Shown piece by piece: positions 1 through 6,680 of a stretch of DNA of 22,382 nucleotides. The stretch is from Chloroflexota bacterium (GTDB lineage Bacteria > Chloroflexota > Anaerolineae > Anaerolineales > Anaerolineaceae): NCBI GenBank assembly GCA_029265085.1, contig JAJUJY010000065.1, positions 1-22,382 of the forward strand, given 5' to 3'. A model generated the notes under the pieces. The model saw only the letters and a program-made list of their open reading frames with translations. It made no database searches and was not told where the DNA came from. The first letter of the stretch is position 1, and each line of letters opens with the position of its first letter. A program made the translations under genes and the position numbers.

Positions 1-384
1 AAGCTGATTGGCGGCCACGTAGGTACCGATCAGTTCCTGTCCGGCGTGACCCTGCCAGCTGTCAGGGGGATCACCGGCCTGCAGGCGGGTGGCTAAGACT
101 GCGCGAGCATTGGTGCCAGCGCCGCCAGCCACGGCTGCATTAACGAACTCGATCTCCGGGTATTTAGCCTGGAAGATCTTGATCATGGCGTCTAAACCGG
201 CTGCTTCACCGCCGCCAGTCCACCATGAGAATACTTCCACCTGCTGTTTACCTGCAGCGGGTGGTTGGGTCGGTTGTTCTGCTGCCTGAGTTGGTGCCTC
301 AGTTGCCTTGGCACCGCACGCACTCAAAACGAGTGCAAGAACGGTGAACAGAACCAACACTATTGATAGGGTTTTACGAGACAT
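1..384 (-). CDS. ABC transporter sugar-binding lipoprotein, N-terminal part (runs off the window)
   Basis: The reverse strand reads from ATG at 384 to the window edge without a stop (128 codons). The protein begins [20 protein letters not shown], a basic start and hydrophobic core, followed by the lipobox LSAC, so it should be a lipoprotein anchored outside the membrane. A Thr/Gln/Pro/Ala-rich linker of about 25 residues follows. The mature part then has [19 protein letters not shown] and a KYPEIEF segment, which match the start of family 1 solute-binding proteins of carbohydrate ABC transporters (COG1653). By family it captures a sugar or oligosaccharide for an ABC permease; the substrate cannot be read from this part. 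AAAGGAG lies nine bases before the ATG. The permease genes would be expected downstream, outside the window. Confidence 0.85.
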   Translation of the reverse strand, partial: MSRKTLSIVLVLFTVLALVLSACGAKATEAPTQAAEQPTQPPAAGKQQVEVFSWWTGGGEAAGLDAMIKIFQAKYPEIEFVNAAVAGGAGTNARAVLATRLQAGDPPDSWQGHAGQELIGTYVAANQL

Positions 385-547
385 GCTTCTCTTCTCCTTT
401 TGAAAAGATGAATTTGGGAAATATTTTTTTGCTACAGAAGCGTGGGCTCGAAAGAGCGATTGGGGGGTATTTTTGCCAGCGTGATGGCGTCGATTGCGAT
501 TCTGGCGGACAAAATATACCATCCCACAGGCTATCGCTATAAAATTG

Positions 548-576
548 ATTATAATGAGCGCAATCTTTGGGTTCAA
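548..576 (-). promoter_or_regulatory. Sigma-A type promoter for the sugar-binding lipoprotein gene
   Basis: On the reverse strand a -35 TTGAAC (576-571) and a perfect -10 TATAAT (553-548) are separated by 17 bases. Transcription would start near 541, leaving an untranslated leader of about 155 bases before the ATG at 384. I recognise no riboswitch in that leader. Confidence 0.55.
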
Positions 577-629
577 TTAAGTTCCGGTCAAAGAACGGAC
601 ATCGTTTGGACATAAAGTGTATGAAATTA

Positions 630-642
630 TCGCAAGTTGCGA
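630..642. promoter_or_regulatory. Small palindrome TCGCAA-G-TTGCGA, possible operator
   Basis: A perfect 6+1+6 inverted repeat lies between the divergent lipoprotein gene and the response-regulator-like gene, 35 bases before the latter's ATG. The rest of the 385-677 gap holds only the lipoprotein promoter. It is short enough to be chance; a regulator-binding site is an inference. Confidence 0.25.
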
Positions 643-677
643 ATTAGTGGATATAGACTCCACTGCTGGGAGTGCTC

Positions 678-1895
678 ATGATCGATCGAGAATCTTTTGA
701 AAGCCTGGTCAAAGACATCACGGCCAATTTGTTTGACTACGCTGCGCTTGAAACACTTCCTAACCTTAACCAGGTGATTAAAATCCCTGCCAATTTTTCA
801 GGGGGTAGGGCTGATTACGTGCGCCAGTTATTTCTGGATACGATTGAAGAATTGCGCGTACCCGATAAAGTGCAAGGTATTCAAACCGTGGAAGGAAGGC
901 CGTATTTAATTCTTACCAAACGGTATGTTGATGGAATGTCCTTAAACGATCTGGCCGCTTATCTTTCGATCAGTGACCGGCAGTTAAGGCGTGATCACCA
1001 TAAAGCAATCCAGGCGCTCACTGCCCGCTTATGGCAAAAACTGTATGGTGAAGAACTTTCTTATGAGCCAGCTCCAGCGGCTACCGATACAGCCAGTAAT
1101 CAAGCATATACACCTGCGCGCGAGATCGTAGATCTGCATCAAGTCATTGATGGTGTGCTGAAAATGCTGCAACGCCGTTTGCAGGAGGAAGGCATTGAAG
1201 TCCAGCTAAATTATTGCCAGGCTGCTCCCGGCGTTTTGACAGACCGGGTGATTTTACGCCAAATTTTAATCAGCTTATTTACTTTTGCAGGACACATTCA
1301 ATCGGGCGACCTATTAAAAGTTTCTACCCAGGTTGAACCGGATTCGGTTGCGGTTTTAATTGATATCCCGCTAGAAAAAGGTCTGCATACTGCCGAAGAA
1401 TTAGAACAGCATGCTTTGTTAAATTCCGTGAAATATTGGAGCGAACGTATTCATCTTCGATTTTCGCAATCCAACCGGAATGAGTCGATTCTTCTTCGCT
1501 TGTATATCCCTCGGGCAGATAAAAAAGTAATTCTGGTTGTGGATGACCAGGAGCCTTCGATCAATATGTTTCGCCGCTACCTTACCCGTACAAATTTAAC
1601 GATTATCGGGGTAACTCAGCCGGATCAGGTACTGCGAATCGCTCAGGAATTACAGCCTGTATTAATTACCCTGGATGTGATGATGCCAGGAATTGACGGT
1701 TGGGAGATTTTGCAATCTCTTAAGTTGGAAGGTCATACCCATCAAATTCCAGTGATTATTTGCTCTGCCTGGGAAGAGCCTGAGTTAGCTCGCAGCCTGG
1801 GGGCGGTGGATTTCTTAAAAAAGCCAGTTACTCAGGCAGATCTTCTAAACGCTCTGCGGCGTTTGCAGATTTTATCCGAGAATACATGGGAATAA
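678..1895 (+). CDS. Response-regulator-like protein: helix-turn-helix-like region, degenerate ATPase-like middle, C-terminal receiver
   Basis: I chose ATG at 678 because GGGAG (668-672) lies five bases before it. A GTG at 672 would add two residues but has no ribosome site. Residues about 78-120 (LNDLAAYLSISDRQLRRDHH) look like a sigma-70-region-4-like helix-turn-helix. Residues about 130-280 resemble a worn histidine-kinase ATPase domain (VILRQILISLF in place of a clear N box, no glycine boxes). A normal receiver follows (about 282-398) with VVDDQ, the phospho-acceptor Asp at about 333 in DVMMPGIDGWE, and the KP lysine at about 382. The receiver-last arrangement is the reverse of a classic DNA-binding response regulator. 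It probably takes phosphate from a kinase, possibly the neighbouring one, and controls genes or a partner. The last 68 bases overlap the opposite-strand kinase gene. Confidence 0.8.
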   Translation: MIDRESFESLVKDITANLFDYAALETLPNLNQVIKIPANFSGGRADYVRQLFLDTIEELRVPDKVQGIQTVEGRPYLILTKRYVDGMSLNDLAAYLSISDRQLRRDHHKAIQALTARLWQKLYGEELSYEPAPAATDTASNQAYTPAREIVDLHQVIDGVLKMLQRRLQEEGIEVQLNYCQAAPGVLTDRVILRQILISLFTFAGHIQSGDLLKVSTQVEPDSVAVLIDIPLEKGLHTAEELEQHALLNSVKYWSERIHLRFSQSNRNESILLRLYIPRADKKVILVVDDQEPSINMFRRYLTRTNLTIIGVTQPDQVLRIAQELQPVLITLDVMMPGIDGWEILQSLKLEGHTHQIPVIICSAWEEPELARSLGAVDFLKKPVTQADLLNALRRLQILSENTWE

Positions 1896-4098
1896 CTTTT
1901 TCAACCAGGGTTTGAACTACGTCCGATAATTCCTGGCGGGTAAACGGCCTGCGAATTGATAATTCCAGTAATCCGCTCTGATTCAGCGAGAACATCTGGT
2001 TAATATCATTTGCGGAAACGATGATGGTGCGGATATTTGCATAGGCTGGATTATTTTGCATTTGTTCCAGAACAGCTAAACCGGTGATATCCGGCAAGTC
2101 TAAATCGAGGAGCATGGCATCAATTCCCTCGCGTTGGATGATTTCCAATGCTTCACGGCCATTACCTGCCGAATGCAGCCGGCACTCTGGAGGTAATTTA
2201 ATCTCATCCGCTGAGGATTTAAGCGTTTGAATCAAATATCTGACCATCGATGGATCGTCATCTACCACCAGTAAATTGCGTACATTGTTTCCCAATAAAT
2301 GAATGGCATCCAGTAATGTGTTGCGGGAAACGGGTTTCACCAGATAGCGGATGACCCCAGAAGGCAAGACAACATTTTGATTGTCATTCCCTGGAAAGGT
2401 AAAGCTAATGATGGGTAAATCATACGGTGGATTTTTGATAAATTGCTGCACCGACTCTTTGCGCGCCAGAGATTGGTCAACAATGGCAGCTCGAGGATAA
2501 AGCTGGCCTACAACAAACGGCAATTGTTCTGGGTCTTGAATAACGCTGACGTTATACCCTGCAATTTTTTCGCTAAATACACGTGCCCAAAACGGGTTGG
2601 ATGATAAAAAGACTAATAAATGGTCTTGATCGGCTGGCTTTGCCAGCTCGGGTTGGCGAGCCATCTTTGCCAATCCCTCTGCAGAGAGCAGTTCATTTTC
2701 TGGCAGGGATTCTTGAACGGGTAGAGTGAAGTAAAAAAGTGATCCTTTTCCCAGTTCGCTCTCCGCGCCAATTTCACCTTCATGCAGTTGGATAAATCGC
2801 CGTGCGATTGAGAGTCCCAAACCGCTGCCCTGGTTTCGCCGCCAAACCTCGTTCCCAACCTGTCGAAATTCATCAAATACTTTCTCTAAATTTTCAGGAG
2901 AAATGCCTGTGCCCGTATCTTCCACTTCGATCCGCAAGAAGTGATCCTCAAATCGCCGTACTCGAATCGTAATACCACCTTCTGTAGTAAACCGCATGGC
3001 ATTGGTGACCAGATTTAACAAAACCTGGCGAATGCGTGTGCAATCAGCGTATATGATGGGTAAATCTGGTTCAATTTCTGTGCGTAAGTAGAGGCCTTTT
3101 TGGTGCGTTGCCGCATTAACCATATCTACTACGGTGGCAACGATCTCCTCTATTTGCGCCCTTTCTTTAAATAGAACCATTTGATTGGCATCGATTTTAC
3201 CCATATCCAGGATATCGTTAATTAAACCCAAGAGATGTTTGCTGCTGCGGTAGATTTCTTGAATATCGTCATATAGTCCAGGCGGCCATTGGTCAACGGG
3301 ACCGTACGTTTCAGGTGAATTGACCATTAGATCGCTAAAGCCAATCACAAAATTTAAAGGACTGCGTAACTCATGCGAGACTGCCATGGTAAACCGGTCG
3401 CGATCTTCACGGGCTTCTTCTGCCCGGGCACGCGCATACGATAACATTTTGTTTAGACGGTTTAGCTGGTAATTGGCTTTTGTTTGTTCTCTTAAAAGGA
3501 CGCTGATCCGGGCACGATGTTCACGGGTTTCTTCCAGGCGGCGAACTGCCTCACGGTAATGGTAAGAAGAGGCTTCGATCGCGGAAATCAGGTTGTCTGA
3601 AAGTCCCCACCCCAAAGCACTGGTCGCCAGGGAAACCAGGCATAGCGCTAACGGGTAACCGGTTGGCATGGGGGCGAGGAATGGAATCTGCTCAGCGGAC
3701 AGGACCAAACCAATGATTACCCCTTCAAGAATTGCGGTTCCTAACAGGCCGGTCATCACCTCTGCCATTAAGGGCAGCAAGGCCAGCAATAACAGCGTTT
3801 CGGGTCGATCATAGTTGTGATACGCAATTAAGATAGCGCCAATCATTCCGCTAAACCAGATTATTTGTGCCGCTAAAAAATACCGTGTTAATAATTGAAT
3901 CGTTGCGGTAAAGGTTAGCAGCATCATCAGGGTAATTATCCATAATGACGGGCTAAAGGTGTCTGGCCACAATAATGTAGCGATAAAGTGCCATACTAAA
4001 TAAATCCCACCGGTTGTGTAAATAACTTTCCGGGAGGTGCTTTGGAGCAGTTCCTGATCGATTAAATCGCGATTCAGACGCAGAATTGGAATTTTCAT
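1828..4098 (-). CDS. Membrane-bound hybrid sensor histidine kinase with two receiver-like domains
   Basis: About 756 residues from ATG at 4098; an in-frame ATG at 4155 would add 19. About six hydrophobic segments lie between residues 25 and 175, then a charged coiled-coil linker (about 185-230). The dimerisation box AVSHELRSPLNF carries the phospho-accepting His at about 242. The ATPase part has an N box LLNLVTNAMRF, G1 VEDTGTGIS and G2 GSGLGLSIARRF. A first receiver-like domain (about 493-602) keeps an Asp (AAIVDQS) and a KP (YLVKP) but lacks the acidic pair. The second (about 607-733) has VVDDD and LLDLDLPD, but RP where KP is usual (SIRRPF). By family it autophosphorylates and passes phosphate to receiver domains. 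The signal is unknown; no outside sensor domain is visible, so sensing may be in or near the membrane. The start is uncertain because the nearest strong ribosome site serves another frame. Confidence 0.85.
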   Translation of the reverse strand: MKIPILRLNRDLIDQELLQSTSRKVIYTTGGIYLVWHFIATLLWPDTFSPSLWIITLMMLLTFTATIQLLTRYFLAAQIIWFSGMIGAILIAYHNYDRPETLLLLALLPLMAEVMTGLLGTAILEGVIIGLVLSAEQIPFLAPMPTGYPLALCLVSLATSALGWGLSDNLISAIEASSYHYREAVRRLEETREHRARISVLLREQTKANYQLNRLNKMLSYARARAEEAREDRDRFTMAVSHELRSPLNFVIGFSDLMVNSPETYGPVDQWPPGLYDDIQEIYRSSKHLLGLINDILDMGKIDANQMVLFKERAQIEEIVATVVDMVNAATHQKGLYLRTEIEPDLPIIYADCTRIRQVLLNLVTNAMRFTTEGGITIRVRRFEDHFLRIEVEDTGTGISPENLEKVFDEFRQVGNEVWRRNQGSGLGLSIARRFIQLHEGEIGAESELGKGSLFYFTLPVQESLPENELLSAEGLAKMARQPELAKPADQDHLLVFLSSNPFWARVFSEKIAGYNVSVIQDPEQLPFVVGQLYPRAAIVDQSLARKESVQQFIKNPPYDLPIISFTFPGNDNQNVVLPSGVIRYLVKPVSRNTLLDAIHLLGNNVRNLLVVDDDPSMVRYLIQTLKSSADEIKLPPECRLHSAGNGREALEIIQREGIDAMLLDLDLPDITGLAVLEQMQNNPAYANIRTIIVSANDINQMFSLNQSGLLELSIRRPFTRQELSDVVQTLVEKVIPMYSRIKSANAAERLEDLPE

Positions 4099-4114
4099 AG
4101 GTTTTATTGTTGGG

Positions 4115-4142
4115 TCAATTGTACATCGGAATTGTCTCCTTA
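4115..4142 (-). promoter_or_regulatory. Strong ribosome site with a three-codon open frame ahead of the kinase start
   Basis: On the reverse strand TAAGGAG (4142-4136) is followed after nine bases by ATG TAC AAT TGA (4126-4115), a Met-Tyr-Asn peptide. It ends 16 bases before the ATG chosen for the kinase and is out of frame with it. Ribosomes could load here and restart on the kinase ATG. Alternatively the match is fortuitous and the kinase starts at 4155. Confidence 0.3.
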
Positions 4143-4154
4143 AATTGTATCCCA

Positions 4155-4181
4155 TTCGGGATTGAAGAAGCGGAGTATAAT
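4155..4181 (+). promoter_or_regulatory. Possible promoter for the metallophosphoesterase gene
   Basis: A perfect -10 TATAAT (4176-4181) lies 18 bases before the ATG at 4200. The only -35 match is a poor TTCGGG (4155-4160) at 15 bases spacing. A start near 4188 would leave a leader of about 12 bases, enough only for the weak AGG at 4188-4190. Confidence 0.35.
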
Positions 4182-4199
4182 GAGGCCAGGTAATATGAT

Positions 4200-5063
4200 A
4201 TGAATACTCCTAAAACAAAAACGGTGAGCCTTACTCGCCGGGCATTTTTGAAATGGGTGGCTGCCGGAACTGTTCTTGCTACTGCGGGAGTCGTTTCTGC
4301 GACCCGCGATGAGGCAGCCCGCACGGAACTCACGCAGGTAGAAATTCCACTTAAGGATCTTCCTCCATCTCTGGATGGATTGAGACTGGCTCAAATCAGC
4401 GATATTCATATGGGGGGGTGGATGAACCTGGCGAGATTTCGCCATTCGATGGATTTAATCAAAGAGAATCAACCCGACTTAATTGTCATAACAGGTGATC
4501 TGATCTCCAGAAGTAGTGATTTATCACGGGCATTAGAGGATTTATTTACGGGATTGCGAAAATTGTCTCAAATTACCCCGGTCTTTGCGGTATTAGGAAA
4601 TCACGATCATTGGCGCGGATCAGCCAATGTACGTGAAGCGCTAACATTAAGCGGTGTCATGGAGTTACCCAACCAATCGGCAGCGTATGAAAAGAATGGC
4701 GGAAAGCTTCATCTGTGTGGTCTGGATGATGTGATGCTGGGACACAACCGGATGGACCAGGCATTACGCGATATTCCGGAAGGTGCGCCAGCCATTGCAC
4801 TGGTACACGAACCAGATTATGCAGATTGGACTGCGAAGACCGGCCGGATTGGTTTGCAGCTCTCCGGACATTCGCATGGAGGGCAGATCGTGCTGCCTGG
4901 ATTGGGGGCACTTATTTTGCCGTACCTGGCGGAGAAATATCCATCGGGGCTGTATATGGTCAACCAAATGAACCTGTATACCAACCGCGGGTTGGGAATG
5001 GCCTCTTTGCCGATCCGGTTGAATTGTCCACCAGAGATTACACTAATTTCGCTGCGTGCATAA
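4200..5063 (+). CDS. Tat-exported metallophosphoesterase (YkuE/YaeI type)
   Basis: 287 residues. The N-terminus carries a twin-arginine signal, LTRRAFLKW, followed by a hydrophobic Ala/Val/Thr stretch, so the folded, metal-loaded enzyme should be exported. The calcineurin-like metal-binding blocks are all present in order: SDIH (about 67), GDL (about 99), GNHDHW (about 132), a histidine in VHEPDY (about 203) and GHSHGGQ (about 223). The length is normal for this family. Relatives include Bacillus YkuE (Tat-secreted) and the YaeI/LpxH-like phosphodiesterases that act on lipid or cell-wall phosphoesters; the real substrate here is unknown. It is transcribed divergently from the kinase and is monocistronic, because metK has its own promoter and riboswitch downstream. 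Confidence 0.88.
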   Translation: MNTPKTKTVSLTRRAFLKWVAAGTVLATAGVVSATRDEAARTELTQVEIPLKDLPPSLDGLRLAQISDIHMGGWMNLARFRHSMDLIKENQPDLIVITGDLISRSSDLSRALEDLFTGLRKLSQITPVFAVLGNHDHWRGSANVREALTLSGVMELPNQSAAYEKNGGKLHLCGLDDVMLGHNRMDQALRDIPEGAPAIALVHEPDYADWTAKTGRIGLQLSGHSHGGQIVLPGLGALILPYLAEKYPSGLYMVNQMNLYTNRGLGMASLPIRLNCPPEITLISLRA

Positions 5064-5065
5064 AA

Positions 5066-5096
5066 ATTTATCCCTGCTAAGGAAAATAGGATAAAT
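5066..5096. repeat. AT-rich inverted repeat after the phosphoesterase gene
   Basis: ATTTATCC (5066-5073) and GGATAAAT (5089-5096) form a perfect 8-bp hairpin with a 15-base loop just after the stop codon. No T-run follows, so it is at best a weak terminator or an mRNA-end stabiliser. Confidence 0.35.
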
Positions 5097-5130
5097 GTCC
5101 CCAAAATAACCGAGATTAATAACCATTAAT

Positions 5131-5159
5131 TTGACTTTTGCGTTTTTGCGTGATAAACT
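5131..5159 (+). promoter_or_regulatory. Promoter of the SAM riboswitch-metK transcript
   Basis: TTGACT (5131-5136) and TAAACT (5154-5159) are 17 bases apart. The predicted start near 5166 lies about 33 bases before the first paired base of the riboswitch, as expected for a leader RNA. Confidence 0.6.
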
Positions 5160-5198
5160 TCTTGATTGCAACTAAATAAAAAAAGCCCCTGAATGGCG

Positions 5199-5306
5199 CT
5201 CTTATCCAGAGAGGCGGAGGGAACGGCCCTGCGATGCCTCGACAACCTGGAAGTGAAAAACTTCCAAGGTGCCAATTCCGGCAGATGTACTTCTGGGAGA
5301 TGAGAG
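5199..5306 (+). ncRNA. SAM-I (S-box) riboswitch controlling metK
   Basis: The conserved S-box core is clear: CTTATCCAGAGAGGCGGAGG, then GAACGGCCCTGCGATGCC, ACAACC, the GGAAGTG/CTTCC arm, AAGGTGCCAATTCC, GCAGA and finally GGGAGATGAGAG. The closing helix P1 pairs CTCTTATC (5199-5206) with GATGAGAG (5299-5306) over eight bases. A terminator hairpin follows at 5329. By the known class mechanism, bound S-adenosylmethionine stabilises P1 and lets the terminator form, so high SAM shuts off the SAM synthetase gene downstream: direct product feedback. Confidence 0.97.
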
Positions 5307-5328
5307 GGCATACCAAAAATGTGTATGT

Positions 5329-5362
5329 TTGCCCCCTAGTCCAGAAGGGGGCAATTATTTTT
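5329..5362 (+). terminator. Riboswitch-controlled intrinsic terminator of metK
   Basis: TTGCCCCCT (5329-5337) pairs with AGGGGGCAA (5346-5354) and is followed by ATTATTTTT. It is the expression platform of the SAM-I riboswitch and ends just before the metK ribosome site TGGAGG (5365-5370), so control is transcriptional. Confidence 0.9.
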
Positions 5363-5378
5363 AATGGAGGATTCCTGG

Positions 5379-6605
5379 ATGAATACGACTTTTATGAATT
5401 CCCCGAAATACCTGTTCACTTCCGAATCGGTAACTGAGGGACACCCTGATAAGCTTTGCGATCAGGTCAGTGACGCTGTGTTGGATGCTTGCTTCGAGCA
5501 GGATCCGTATTCTCGTGTGGCTTGCGAAACTGCAACCAAAACCGGTTTTGTCTTGCTGCTGGGTGAAATTACCACCCGTGCCAATATCGATTTTGATCAG
5601 CTTGTTCGCAAAGTGGTCAATGATATCGGATATGATGACAGCGCCAAAGGCTTTGACGGCAATACCTGTGCCGTTCAGGTGGCGATCTGCAAGCAGTCTG
5701 GCGACATCGCGATGGGTGTTGATAAGGCATTGGAAGCGAAATCCGGCGAAATGACCGAGGCGGAAATTGAAGCCGTTGGTGCTGGCGACCAGGGTATGAT
5801 GTTTGGGTTTGCCTGCAATGAAACCCCCACCTTGATGCCGATGCCAATTTATCTGGCGCATAAACTTACCCGCCGGTTAAGCGAAGTTCGCAAGAACGGA
5901 ACCCTGCCCTGGCTGCGCCCAGATGGAAAATCTCAGGTGACGATCGAATACCATTATGGCAAACCCGCTCGTGTGGATACCGTCCTGATTTCCACCCAAC
6001 ATGCGCCAGAAATTTCTCAGCAGGAAATCCGCGAAGCCGTGATCCAGCATGTGATTCTTCCAGTCCTGCCCACTGAAATGGTGGATGAAGAATTGAAGAT
6101 TTATGTCAATCCAACCGGCCGTTTTGTGGTGGGTGGCCCGATGGGTGATGCAGGCGTAACTGGCCGCAAGATCATCGTTGATACCTACGGTGGTATGGGC
6201 CGGCACGGTGGTGGCGCATTTTCCGGTAAAGACCCCACGAAAGTGGACCGCTCGGCTGCTTATGCTGCCCGCTGGGTTGCCAAGAATGTGGTGGCGGCTG
6301 GTTTGGCGGAACGCTGCGAAATTCAGGTGGCTTATGCGATCGGCGTTGCACATCCCTTGAGCGTCAATGTGGAAACCTTTGGCACCGGCACGATTTCTGA
6401 CGAAGAAATTGCTGAACTGATCAATGCGAGTTTTGATCTGCGTCCGGGTGCCATCATCCACGACCTGGATCTGCGCAAACCGTTCTATCGCAAAGTTGCT
6501 GCCTACGGGCATTTCGGTCGTGATGACCTGGATCTGCCCTGGGAACGCACAAACAAAGCCGAAGCACTGCGTGAGGCGGCTGCTTCGAAAATCGCTGCTG
6601 ACTAA
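5379..6605 (+). CDS. metK: S-adenosylmethionine synthetase
   Basis: 408 residues from ATG at 5379, eight bases after TGGAGG. An ATG at 5364 would overlap that ribosome site and sits directly after the terminator T-run, so it is unlikely. The enzyme makes S-adenosylmethionine from methionine and ATP (EC 2.5.1.6) in the cytoplasm. Signature segments are near the N-terminus [12 protein letters not shown] (ATP-binding His and Asp), [12 protein letters not shown] in the middle, and the glycine-rich [19 protein letters not shown] loop; [20 protein letters not shown] is typical of the C-terminal domain. The length is slightly above the usual 380-400. Expression is feedback-controlled by the upstream riboswitch and ends at a strong terminator, so the gene is a single-gene unit. 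Confidence 0.98.
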   Translation: MNTTFMNSPKYLFTSESVTEGHPDKLCDQVSDAVLDACFEQDPYSRVACETATKTGFVLLLGEITTRANIDFDQLVRKVVNDIGYDDSAKGFDGNTCAVQVAICKQSGDIAMGVDKALEAKSGEMTEAEIEAVGAGDQGMMFGFACNETPTLMPMPIYLAHKLTRRLSEVRKNGTLPWLRPDGKSQVTIEYHYGKPARVDTVLISTQHAPEISQQEIREAVIQHVILPVLPTEMVDEELKIYVNPTGRFVVGGPMGDAGVTGRKIIVDTYGGMGRHGGGAFSGKDPTKVDRSAAYAARWVAKNVVAAGLAERCEIQVAYAIGVAHPLSVNVETFGTGTISDEEIAELINASFDLRPGAIIHDLDLRKPFYRKVAAYGHFGRDDLDLPWERTNKAEALREAAASKIAAD

Positions 6606-6624
6606 TTTTTATTTGAAAGAAAAT

Positions 6625-6658
6625 GGACGGCTGGAAATACTCCAGTCGTCCTTTTTTT
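6625..6658 (+). terminator. metK terminator
   Basis: GGACGGCTGGA (6625-6635) pairs with TCCAGTCGTCC (6641-6651) with one G-T pair and is followed by seven T residues. It lies between the convergent metK and ftsK genes; a short ATTTTC on the other side may let it also act weakly for ftsK. Confidence 0.9.
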
Positions 6659-6680
6659 AATCTGGTTTAGGCTGTGGTTA

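Noticed and set aside
374..613. 79-residue reverse-strand frame over the lipoprotein upstream region
   Set aside because: It overlaps the lipoprotein start in another frame, covers that gene's promoter and leader, and has no recognisable protein features.
4115..4445. Two reverse-strand frames (72 and 101 residues) upstream of the kinase
   Set aside because: They are antisense shadows of the 5' part of the metallophosphoesterase gene. Only the terminal three codons of one, with its ribosome site, were kept as a possible regulatory mini-frame.
5116..5316. Reverse-strand frames (61 and 66 residues) across the metK leader
   Set aside because: They are antisense to the SAM-I riboswitch and are explained by its GC-rich conserved sequence.
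5364..5378. metK start at ATG 5364
   Set aside because: This ATG overlaps the ribosome site TGGAGG that correctly serves ATG 5379, and it lies directly after the riboswitch terminator T-run.
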